Shown one piece after another: positions 28,232-36,983 of a DNA stretch of 64,000 nt (position 1 is its first letter; the number at the start of each line of letters is the position of its first letter). The stretch comes from RBG-16-34-14 sp963727535 (GTDB taxonomy: Bacteria > Bacteroidota > Ignavibacteria > Ignavibacteriales > Ignavibacteriaceae): assembly GCA_963727535.1 (NCBI GenBank), contig CAVSGR010000004.1, positions 62,001-126,000 on the forward strand. Reading direction: 5' to 3'. Position numbers and translations under genes: made by a program. The notes beneath the pieces were generated by a model. The model was not told where the DNA came from and did no database searches. It saw only the letters and a list, made by a program, of their open reading frames with translations.

Positions 28232-30917
28232 ATGATCGGTGAAACTATACTCCACTATAAAATACTCAGAAAAACTTGGCGAAGGAGGAATGGGTGAAGT
28301 CTTCAAAGCGCAGGATACTAAACTCGACCGCTTTGTTGCACTGAAGTTTCTTCCTTCTCAGCTTACTGCATCTGAAGATGACAAAGCAAGATTTATCCAG
28401 GAAGCTAAAGCCGCTTCTGCAATGAATCATCCGAATGTTTGTACAATTTATTCAATAGAAGAATATAATGGACAGCTTTTCATTGCTATGGAATTTGTTG
28501 AAGGCAAAACTTTAAAGGATAAAAAGGATTCTCTATCTGAAAAACAAAAATTAGAAATCGGAATTCAGGTTGCAGAAGGACTCGCGGCAGCACACGAGAA
28601 AGGAATTGTTCACAGAGATATAAAACCTGAAAACATTATGATCCGCAAGGACGGTATCGCACAGATAATGGATTTCGGTCTTGCAAAACTTTATTCAGAT
28701 AAAAATGCTTCCCGCCTTACGAAAGTTGGAACAACGATGGGGACGCTCGGCTATATGTCACCTGAACAGGTACAGGGATTAGATGTTGACCACAGAACCG
28801 ACATCTTTTCTCTCGGAGTTGTGCTTTACGAAATGTTTGCAGGTGAATCTCCTTTTAAAGGGATGCACGAGACAGCAATACTGTATGAGATAGTAAACGT
28901 TGACGCGCCTCCACTTTCCACGGTAAAAGAAGGAATTGATCCTGAGCTTGATGAAATAATTTTGGAATGTCTTGAAAAAGATAAAGACGATAGATGTCAG
29001 TCTGCAAAAGAACTGGCAAAAGATTTAAGGAAAATTAAAAAATCAACCGGACACAGGAAAAGCAGAGTTTACAATGTGAACACTGCTGCTTTCAAGAAAC
29101 AAAATGTTGAGACTAAAATTTCAGGTCCATCTTCTTCGTTTTCAGTAGATGTAATGAATCGCCGATTTGATTTAACAAAATTATTTAGACTGAGTTATCT
29201 CCCCTGGTTGCTATCAGTAATATTATTAGCAATAGTTGTTTATTTCTTGGTTGAAAATAGCTCAGTACCAATAAATAACTTCATAAAGTTTGAACAATTA
29301 ACTGAACAATCCGGTGAAGAATTATTTCCGGACATTTCTCCCGACGGGAATTATATTACTTACACAAAATCAGTTGGTGGAATTCAGCATATTTTTCTGC
29401 AAAGAATCGGCGGAGGAAATGCAATAGATTTAACAAAGGATTCGAAAGTTGACAATTATCAATCTGCATTTTCTCCCGACGGTCAGTCAATCGTTTTTCG
29501 TTCGGAAAGGGATGGAGGTGGCTTATTCTTAATGGGATCAACCGGCGAATCTGTGCGAAGACTGACAGACTTCGGTTACAATCCTGCCTGGTCGCCGGAT
29601 GGTAAAAAGATAATTTATGCAACAGAATTAATCGAAATTCCATATTCAAGGGTTTCAACAAGTGCCCTATGGGTTACTGATCTGAAGACAGGCAAAAAGC
29701 AAAAAATTTATGATGGTGATGCGGTACAACCAAGCTGGTCACCTGGCGGTAAATGGATTGCATTTTGGGGACTTCCAGAGGGAACTGGTCAAAGGGCAAT
29801 ATGGACAATTTCTGCAACAGGTGGGAAACCAAATAAGATCACAAATGACGATTACATAAATTGGAGCCCGACATGGTCTGCCGACGGTAAATATCTTTAT
29901 TTCTCAAGCAGCCGCGGTGGAAGTATGAATTTATGGAAAGTAAAGATAAATGGAAGTTCAGGAGAAACTGAAGGAGATTTTGAACCAATAACTACCCCGT
30001 CGATTTCCAGTTCTATGGCTAAGATTTCTCATGACGGCAATAAATTGATTTATGTCTCGGAAGATAAGAGAGCAAATATTTATAAAATAAACTTTGATCC
30101 AAAAACTGAAAAAGCTATTGGCAATCCTGAACCTGTAACAGAAGGTTCAAAACAATTTCTTTTCCTGGATATATCTCCGGATAATAAAAAAATTGCGGCA
30201 GCAAGTTCCGGGCAGCAGGAAGACTTATATATAATGAACGCTGATGGATCTGGGTTATTAAAATTAACAAATGATATTTTTAAAGACCGGGGTCCCAAAT
30301 GGTCTCCTGATGGCAAAGGTCTTATTTTTTATTCAACCAGGTCAGGTAAATATGAAATTTGGCAAATTAATGTAGATGGAAGCAACTCAAAATTATTGAC
30401 AAATACTAATGGGAGCGCTAATAATCCCAATTGGTTCCCGAATGGGAAAATCATAACTTTTTATACAAGTGGTAATAATGCAATTACTTACTTACACAAT
30501 TTAGATTCAACTAGTGACCAAACACTGATATCTTTGCCTGAATTTCCTGAAAAGGGGAAATCATTTGCAGAAAGTTCTGTATCGCCGGATGGAAATTTTA
30601 TTGCAGGAGATCGAATGGATAACGCCAGCGGAGATTATAATGGAATAATTATATACTCTATTATATCAAAGAGTTATAAGAAACTTTCGGATACAGGTGA
30701 TGGACCCACCTGGTTTAATGATAGTAAAAGGATTTTATATTCATATAAAAATAGTTTTTTTGTTTTGGATTCAAAAACGGGTATAAGCAAAATGATATCT
30801 GATACCAAACAACCAATGCCTTATTCAGACTATTTTTCAATATCTCCTGATAATAAATCAATATATTTTATCAAGCAGGAAAAAGAATCTGATATCTGGA
30901 TGGGATATTTGAAATAA
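28232..30917 (+). CDS. K7: PD40 Ser/Thr kinase with a +1 break in codon ~12
   Basis: The family start ATG 28232 (GAGGTTAT upstream) reads MIGETILHYKIL and then, after one extra base at about 28252-28258, runs to a stop at 28297. The kinase continues in the next frame, which is open from GTG 28239 to 30917 (892 residues) and could be started there from the same ribosome binding site. That product loses only the first ~12 family residues and keeps LGEGGMGEV, VALKF, HRDIKPEN, DFG and SPEQ, a membrane helix (LPWLLSVILLAIVVYFLV) and a PD40 propeller with clear ISPDGN and WSPDGK repeats. So it may be functional despite the break. It follows K6 by 22 bp and has no leader. Confidence 0.9.
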
Positions 30918-30921
30918 AATT

Positions 30922-31012
30922 TGTCATATCGACGAGCGAAGTGAGGAGATATCTTTTACTAAAAAGCTAGAAAAAAGATTTCTCCTCCGCCTCCGGCGAG
31001 GTCGAAATGACA
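30922..31012. repeat. TGTCATATCGA..TCGAAATGACA inverted-repeat element, copy 2
   Basis: Same structure as the copy at 19985: outer ends TGTCATATCGAC / GTCGAAATGACA, inner GAGATATCTTTTA and AAAAAGATTTCTC, with CTCCGCCTCCGGCGAG as the right GC-rich palindrome. It begins 4 bp after the stop of K7 and lies 42 bp before the K8 leader, so it may act as a processing or termination hairpin between the two. Confidence 0.8.
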
Positions 31013-31053
31013 AATAGGAATAAATGGAAAATTTAATATAAGGCGTAAATAAT

Positions 31054-31216
31054 ATGATCGGTGAAACAATACTTACACTATAAAATATTTGAGAAACTCG
31101 GTGAAGCCCTACTTCGCTTAAGTTTACACACCGAAGTTGATAAAACGAAGGTGTGCTTCGTAGGGCAAGGCGGATTTACCCTCCGTAGCATTATTATAAT
31201 TGGAGATATGAAATGA
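31054..31216 (+). pseudogene. degenerate leader ORF of K8
   Basis: ATG 31054 copies MIGETI and stops at 31083 because of one extra T at about 31062-31066. Read across that base, the frame gives HYKIFEKLGEA, then ~35 residues of element-encoded tail, and ends in a TGA (31214-31216) overlapping the K8 ATG (31213) as ATGA. The tail consists of nested palindromes (GCCCTAC..GTAGGGC around CACACC..GGTGTG, about 31105-31167). So the ancestral arrangement matches the intact leaders at 34004, 44011 and 47352. Confidence 0.5.
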
Positions 31217-33861
31217 TAGGTGAAACCATATTACATTATAAAATTCTGGAAAAACTTGGCGAAGGAGGGATGGGTATAGTCTATCTTGCCGAAGACACAA
31301 AGCTTGAAAGAAAAGTAGCAATCAAGTTTTTACCCAGACATATTGCAGGCAACTCTGAAGAAAGAGAAAGATTTAAAATTGAAGCAAAAGCTGCTGCTGC
31401 ATTGAACCATCCGAACATTGCAACTATTCACGCTATTGAAGAGTCAGGTGATGATACATTTATAGTAATGGAATTTATAGATGGAATTGAATTAAAAGAT
31501 AAAATTAACCCCCCTTCTTCCCCCCTTTCAAAAAGGGGGGATACAGGGGGGTTACCAACTAAAGAAGCCGTTAATATAGCTATTCAAATTGCTGATGGAT
31601 TGGGAGCTGCACATAAAAAAGGAATTGTACACAGGGATATAAAATCTCAGAACATAATGGTTACTGGTGACGGTAAAGTTAAGATAATGGACTTTGGCCT
31701 TGCAAAGGTGAAAGGAGGAACCCAGCTAACGAAAGTAGGAAGCACAGTTGGAACTGCTGCATATATGTCGCCCGAGCAAGCAAGAGGGGAAGATGTAGAT
31801 CACCTCACAGACATTTGGTCATTCGGAGTTGTACTTTATGAATTGGTAACCGGGAAATTACCTTTCAAAGGAGAATATGATCAGGCAGTAGTTTATTCAA
31901 TCATAAATGATGAACCTGAACTTTCAAATAATGTTACACCCGAACTTAACTACATAATTACTAAAGCAGTTGCAAAAGAAAGAGAAGATAGGTATCAGAA
32001 TGCTGATGAATTTCTCGCTGATCTTACAGAAATAAAAAATGAATTAACTGCCGGTTCAGTTACAAGTGCAAAAACATTTCAGACAAAGATTAAATCATCG
32101 GCTCAAAAGAAAAGAAAATGGATTGTCCCTTCGGCAATTATTGGCTTTATAATTTTTATAGTTGCCGCATATTTGTACTTTAATAGTAAATCAGAAGAAA
32201 CAGCGTCATCTACAGAAAGAAAGATGATAGTGGTTCTGCCATTTGAAAATCTGGGCTCACCTGATGATAAATATTTTGCCGATGGTATCACCGATGAAAT
32301 AACAAGCAAACTCGCTTCAATCGGAAACATCGGAGTTATATCAACAAGCAGCGCTGAAAAACTGGCAAAGGCAAATAAAACTACGCAGGAAATCGGCAAG
32401 GAGCTCGGAGTCAATTATATTTTAAGCGGCACGATTCGCTGGGCGAAGAGCGGGAAGAACGAAAGCCGCGTTAGAATTACTCCACAACTTACAAGAGTAA
32501 CGGATAACACTATTACCTGGTCTGATTCATACGACAGAGTTCTCAATGATATTTTTGCAGTACAAAATGAAATTGCACAAAAAGTAGTCGATCAACTTGG
32601 GGGAACCTTTACTCATAATCAAATAGCTGAAAGTACGCCTCCAACCGGCAACCTTGAAGCTTATGATTTTTATCTCCAGGCATTGGCTTATTACAAACGA
32701 GGAAATACAATAAAATCAGAGGTTCAAAAAAGTATTGTTTATTGTAAAAAAGCAATTACTCTTGACTCCAAATTTGCTTCTGCTTTTGCTCTGCTTGCAA
32801 AAGAACAATTGTCAATGTACTGGTTTTATTTTGATAGAAGTAATGAAAATCTACAAGAAGGATTTGACAATGCCCAAAAATCTTTTCAGTTGAATCCTGA
32901 TCTTGCTGAAGCTCATCTTGCACTTGGTTATTACTATTACTGGGGCAAACTTAATTACAGCAAAGCCATTGAAGAATTTTCTAAGGCACTTAGAATTCAA
33001 CCTAACAATGCGGAAGCCTATGCCGCAATAGGATATGTTTACCGGCGAATGGGAAATTTTAATTTAGCAACTCAAAATATGGTAAAGGGAACATCCCTTG
33101 ATCCCCTTTCTTCTGAGTACGCATTCAACACGGGCGAGACTTATTCTTTATTAAGAGATTATCAAAACGCGGATAAATATTATAAACTGGGCAATGATTT
33201 TAGCCCTGATTACCTTTCAAACAAAATTCAATTAGCTCAAAATTATATTGATTGGAAAGGTGATACAAAAACTGCGATTAAAGTTATGAACGAAATCAAA
33301 GATAATAAATATCTTGATGCAACGTTTGACATAAAGTCCTTAATAAAAATATTTGACAGGCATTACGATCAGGCAATACAGGAATTGAAAACTTCAAAAA
33401 TAACTTACGAGGCGGATCAATTCCGATATGTCCCAAATAACCTGGAACTTGGATTGATTTATAAATACAAAAATGATCCGGTACAGTTTAAAGCATATTT
33501 TGAATCAGCAAGAAGTGAACTTGAGAAAATGTTAAAGGGCACTCCACAAGATGAAAGGTTACACAGTTCACTTGGAATTGTTTATGCCGGACTTGGTTTA
33601 AAAGATAAAGCGATTGATGAGGGGAAGAAAGGAATTGCACTTTTACCTCTGGAAAAAGAAGCGTACAGAGGCTATTACCGTCAGTGGGATATGGCAATTA
33701 TTTATTTACTGCTGGGAGATAATAATAATGCTTTAAAACAAATTGATTTTATACTCTCAATTCCCGGTTCTTTTTCTGTAAACCAATTAAAGCTGGACCC
33801 GTTGTATGATCCATTGAGAAATCTCCCCGGATATAAAGAGATAGTCAAAAAATATGAATAG
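31213..33861 (+). CDS. K8: membrane Ser/Thr kinase with TolB-N/FlgO-like domain and TPRs
   Basis: 882 residues. Kinase domain with LGEGGMGIV, VAIKF, HRDIKSQN, MDFGLAK and SPEQ is complete. Between the N-lobe hinge and the catalytic loop a palindromic repeat adds ~15 residues (NPPSSPLSKRGDTGG, about residue 99-113; see 31507). A membrane helix (about 297-318, IIGFIIFIVAAYLYF) leads to the TolB-N/FlgO-like domain (about 335-455: VVLPFENLGSPDDKYFADG, YILSGTIRWAKSG) and TPRs to the end. Unlike K1, K11 and K14 it is membrane-anchored, which would place the TPR part outside. The frame is intact in spite of the insertion. Confidence 0.95.
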   Translation: MIGETILHYKILEKLGEGGMGIVYLAEDTKLERKVAIKFLPRHIAGNSEERERFKIEAKAAAALNHPNIATIHAIEESGDDTFIVMEFIDGIELKDKINPPSSPLSKRGDTGGLPTKEAVNIAIQIADGLGAAHKKGIVHRDIKSQNIMVTGDGKVKIMDFGLAKVKGGTQLTKVGSTVGTAAYMSPEQARGEDVDHLTDIWSFGVVLYELVTGKLPFKGEYDQAVVYSIINDEPELSNNVTPELNYIITKAVAKEREDRYQNADEFLADLTEIKNELTAGSVTSAKTFQTKIKSSAQKKRKWIVPSAIIGFIIFIVAAYLYFNSKSEETASSTERKMIVVLPFENLGSPDDKYFADGITDEITSKLASIGNIGVISTSSAEKLAKANKTTQEIGKELGVNYILSGTIRWAKSGKNESRVRITPQLTRVTDNTITWSDSYDRVLNDIFAVQNEIAQKVVDQLGGTFTHNQIAESTPPTGNLEAYDFYLQALAYYKRGNTIKSEVQKSIVYCKKAITLDSKFASAFALLAKEQLSMYWFYFDRSNENLQEGFDNAQKSFQLNPDLAEAHLALGYYYYWGKLNYSKAIEEFSKALRIQPNNAEAYAAIGYVYRRMGNFNLATQNMVKGTSLDPLSSEYAFNTGETYSLLRDYQNADKYYKLGNDFSPDYLSNKIQLAQNYIDWKGDTKTAIKVMNEIKDNKYLDATFDIKSLIKIFDRHYDQAIQELKTSKITYEADQFRYVPNNLELGLIYKYKNDPVQFKAYFESARSELEKMLKGTPQDERLHSSLGIVYAGLGLKDKAIDEGKKGIALLPLEKEAYRGYYRQWDMAIIYLLLGDNNNALKQIDFILSIPGSFSVNQLKLDPLYDPLRNLPGYKEIVKKYE
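31507..31553. repeat. palindromic repeat inserted in frame inside K8
   Basis: Two nested inverted pairs: AACCCCCC (31507-31514) with GGGGGGTT (31546-31553), and CCCCCCTTT (31520-31528) with AAAGGGGGG (31532-31540). Sibling kinases lack this stretch. It keeps the reading frame and encodes NPPSSPLSKRGDTGG in the kinase domain. It resembles the widespread C6/G6 palindromic repeats found between and inside bacterial genes, comparable in behaviour to Rickettsia palindromic elements. Confidence 0.85.
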
Positions 33862-33875
33862 TTATTTATTCCAAT

Positions 33876-33976
33876 TGTCATATCGAAGTAGTCCTGCTTT
33901 AGCGGGGCGACTGAGATATCTTTTAGAAATAAACAAAAAGATTTCTCATCCGGCAATTGCCGGATTCGAAATGACA
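33876..33976. repeat. TGTCATATCGA..TCGAAATGACA inverted-repeat element, copy 3
   Basis: Outer ends TGTCATATCGA / TTCGAAATGACA, inner GAGATATCTTTTA and AAAAAGATTTCTCATC; GC-rich palindromes are CCTGCTTTAGCGGGG-like on the left and CCGGCAATTGCCGG on the right. Located between K8 and the leader of K9. Confidence 0.8.
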
Positions 33977-34003
33977 TCAAAAATATAATATGGGCATAAA
34001 CTT

Positions 34004-34102
34004 ATGATTGGTGAAACAATACTACATTATAAAATCTTAGAGAAGTTAGGCGAAGGTCGGACCTGTCCGCCGAAGCCTATTAATTTTAGAGGTAGTCTAT
34101 GA
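34004..34102 (+). CDS. leader ORF of K9: truncated kinase start, ATGA-coupled
   Basis: 32 codons plus stop: MIGETILHYKILEKLGEG, then RTCPPKPINFRGSL encoded by the GGTCGGACCTGTCCGCC palindrome and its flank. TGA 34100-34102 overlaps ATG 34099 of K9. The distance between the two start codons is 95 nt, the same as for the leaders at 44011 and 47352. Confidence 0.55.
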   Translation: MIGETILHYKILEKLGEGRTCPPKPINFRGSL

Positions 34103-36669
34103 TTGGTGAAACAATTCTTCATTATAAAATTCTTGAAAAACTCGGCGAAGGCGGAATGGGGGAAGTCTTCAAAGCGCAGGATACAAAACTCGACCGTTTT
34201 GTTGCTTTGAAATTTCTTCCCTCACAGCTAACAGCATCCGAAGATGACAAAGCAAGATTTATTCAGGAAGCTAAAGCTGCTTCATCAATGAATCATCCAA
34301 ATGTATGCACAATCTATTCAATAGAAGAATACGAAAAGCAATTATTCATTGTAATGGAATATATTGAAGGAACAACACTCCGTGATAACAAACAGGTTCT
34401 TTCAGAGAAAAAGATTCTTGAAATAGCCGCGCAGGTTGCAGATGGACTCGGCGCTGCGCATGAGAAAGGAATTGTTCACCGCGACATAAAACCTGAAAAT
34501 ATAATGATCCGCAAAGATGGAATTGTGCAGATAATGGATTTTGGTTTGGCAAAACTTTACAAGGAAGGCAATATTTCCAGACTTACAAAAGCCGGTACAA
34601 CAATGGGCACAATGGGTTATATGTCACCTGAGCAGGTGCAGGGATTAGATGTTGATCACAGGACTGATATTTTTTCACTTGGTGTTGTACTTTATGAATT
34701 GTTAGCAGGTGAATCTCCTTTCAAAGGAATGCACGAAACTGCGATAATGTATGAGATAGTAAATGTCGATCCGCCGCCTATTGCAACGGTAAAAGAAGGA
34801 ATTGATCCGGAGCTGGATAAATTAATTCTCGAGTGCCTTGAAAAAGATAAAGATGAAAGATTTCAATCGGCGAAAGAACTGGCGAGAAGTTTAAGAAAAC
34901 TGAAAAGAGGCTCAACCGGAAGCAGGTCGAGCAGGTTTTACAATGTTAATACTCAGGCTGTTAACACAATGCAGGCATCTGCAATAAATAAATCTGGCGC
35001 AACAACATTAAAAGATATTCCAATAAAAAATTTCATCAGCAGTATTTTTTATAATCCGACTATATCCTGGGCACTTGCGGGAATTTTAACCATTGGAATA
35101 ATATTATTGTTGTTTCTTTTTGTCTTCAATAGTAAAGTAACAGAAGTACAGGAAATAAAAGCAACAATTCTTCCTCCCCACGGCGTTAATTTTGATAATC
35201 AACGTGGAAGTAATTTAACAATTTCACCTGACGGAAAATATATATCGTTTATAGGAGTTGATTCTGCGGGTAACGAAAAATTATGGGTAAGGCCTGTGAA
35301 TTCATTAACAGCAAGACCTCTTGCAAATGCTTCTTTTGAAGCATATCCTTTCTGGTCGCCAGACAGTAAAACCATAGCTTATTTTGACAAATCTCAATTG
35401 ATGAAAGTGTCGCTGGATGCAGGCACTTCCCTTCCTATTTGCGATGTAAGTTCAGGCAGAGGAGGAAGCTGGAGCCTGAATGGAACAATAGTAATTTCAC
35501 CTAATCCTGCCGGGGGTCTTTATAAAGTCCCCTCTTCTGGAGGAAAGCCGGAAGAAATAATTAAAGCTGATACATCAAATAAAGTTCTAAGCCTAAGATG
35601 GCCTCATTTTCTGCCGGATGGTGATCATTTTCTTTATTCAACACAAAGCAGCGCAAGCGGATCGTCACCATTGGATGGGATTTATCTCTCTTCATTAAGT
35701 GATACCGCTTCAGAAAAACTGATCAGTGCTTCATCCAACGGTCAGTACGCTAACGGTTATTTACTATTTGTCCGCCAGGGAATACTTCTCGCGCAGAAAT
35801 TTGATCCCGACAAATTAAAGCTCGAGGGAGAAGCAATGCCGCTTTCGGAAAATGTACAATATTACGATGTAAGGATCAGCGGCACATTTTCATCTTCATT
35901 AAACGGTAATTTAATTTACCTGGAACAAAACCAAAGCAGTGAGAAAACCGTACTGCTGGATAAAAATGGAAATGAGATTAAAAAATTACTGGATCAGAAA
36001 CCAATTTTTTCAGTTGCTTTCTCCCCGGACGGAAATAAAATAGCTTACGATTTATACGATGCAGGTCAAAAGAATATAGACATCTGGACTATGGATTTGA
36101 ACAGGAATGTTTCAACAAGGCTGACCTTCGAACAAAACGCGGATATTGTTCCGACCTGGACACCTGACGGGAAACAGGTGACCTACAGTTCCAGCTCAAA
36201 AGGCGGAGTTTATGATTCATACATTAAAAATGCTGATGGATCAGGAGATGCTACTCTGTTATTTAAATCCGGAAATAGTAAATACGTTTCAGATATCTCT
36301 CCTGATGGCAACTACTTTCTTTATAGTAAAGTAGATGTATCAAATGGTACCGGCGGATGGGATATTTTTGCTTTGCTAGCAAAAGGTGATAAAAAGCCAA
36401 TTGATCTATTATCAACAAAATTTAATGAACAATTTGGGACTTTCTCACCTAATATGAAGTGGATTGCGTATCAATCGGATGAGTCAGGGAAATTCCAGAT
36501 CTATATTATCCCATTTAATACAATTAGCTCGACAGATAAAGCCAGCGGGAAATGGCAGATATCAGTTGATGGAGGAACTATTCCAAAGTGGATGGATAAC
36601 GGGAAGAAAATTTTCTTCTTTACGCCGGATAATAAAATAATGTCAGTAGATATAAATGAAAACGGGTAA
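34099..36669 (+). CDS. K9: membrane Ser/Thr kinase with PD40 propeller, C terminus cut by +1 breaks
   Basis: 856 residues in the open frame. Complete kinase domain (LGEGGMGEV, Lys38, HRDIKPEN, DFG, SPEQ), a membrane helix (about 325-346, ALAGILTIGIILLLFLFVF) and a PD40 propeller (ISPDGKYISF, WSPDSKTIAY, FSPDGNKIAY). The frame ends early at 36667. One extra base near 36663-36667 and another near 36697-36704 separate it from its natural end, which reads ..LSPGKPYDNI, FKPGNNNISRIYAIDKTG and VSNWQKELEGKK up to 36851. The truncation removes about 60 residues, roughly the last propeller blade, so the kinase may work but the sensor is probably impaired. Preceded by a coupled leader. Confidence 0.92.
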   Translation: MIGETILHYKILEKLGEGGMGEVFKAQDTKLDRFVALKFLPSQLTASEDDKARFIQEAKAASSMNHPNVCTIYSIEEYEKQLFIVMEYIEGTTLRDNKQVLSEKKILEIAAQVADGLGAAHEKGIVHRDIKPENIMIRKDGIVQIMDFGLAKLYKEGNISRLTKAGTTMGTMGYMSPEQVQGLDVDHRTDIFSLGVVLYELLAGESPFKGMHETAIMYEIVNVDPPPIATVKEGIDPELDKLILECLEKDKDERFQSAKELARSLRKLKRGSTGSRSSRFYNVNTQAVNTMQASAINKSGATTLKDIPIKNFISSIFYNPTISWALAGILTIGIILLLFLFVFNSKVTEVQEIKATILPPHGVNFDNQRGSNLTISPDGKYISFIGVDSAGNEKLWVRPVNSLTARPLANASFEAYPFWSPDSKTIAYFDKSQLMKVSLDAGTSLPICDVSSGRGGSWSLNGTIVISPNPAGGLYKVPSSGGKPEEIIKADTSNKVLSLRWPHFLPDGDHFLYSTQSSASGSSPLDGIYLSSLSDTASEKLISASSNGQYANGYLLFVRQGILLAQKFDPDKLKLEGEAMPLSENVQYYDVRISGTFSSSLNGNLIYLEQNQSSEKTVLLDKNGNEIKKLLDQKPIFSVAFSPDGNKIAYDLYDAGQKNIDIWTMDLNRNVSTRLTFEQNADIVPTWTPDGKQVTYSSSSKGGVYDSYIKNADGSGDATLLFKSGNSKYVSDISPDGNYFLYSKVDVSNGTGGWDIFALLAKGDKKPIDLLSTKFNEQFGTFSPNMKWIAYQSDESGKFQIYIIPFNTISSTDKASGKWQISVDGGTIPKWMDNGKKIFFFTPDNKIMSVDINENG

Positions 36670-36865
36670 TTCCCTTTCTCCCGGCAAACCGTATGATAAT
36701 ATTTAAACCGGGCAACAATAATATTTCACGGATTTATGCTATAGACAAAACGGGAACCAAAATTATTGCAACAGTTCCCAACGGGCAAATTATTCAACCG
36801 CCTGTTACTTTAGTTTCAAACTGGCAGAAGGAATTAGAAGGGAAGAAATAATTTAAGTAAACGAT

Positions 36866-36957
36866 TGTCATATCGACAAGTCCGGCAATGCCGGATGAGG
36901 AGATATCTTTTAAAACGACATAGATTTCTCCCCCGACAAATCGGGGTCGAAATGACA
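36866..36957. repeat. TGTCATATCGA..TCGAAATGACA inverted-repeat element, copy 4
   Basis: Outer ends TGTCATATCGAC / GTCGAAATGACA, inner GAGATATCTTTTA and TAGATTTCTC; GC-rich palindromes TCCGGCAATGCCGGA and CCCCGACAAATCGGGG. The sequence between this copy and K10 (ACAAAATATAATAAGGCATAA) closely matches that between copy 1 and K5, so element plus start were probably duplicated together. Confidence 0.8.
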
Positions 36958-36983
36958 GAAACAAAATATAATAAGGCATAATT

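Noticed and set aside
19985..36957. CRISPR array
   Set aside because: The repeated units are inverted-repeat elements thousands of bases apart, with no short direct repeats or spacers and no cas genes.
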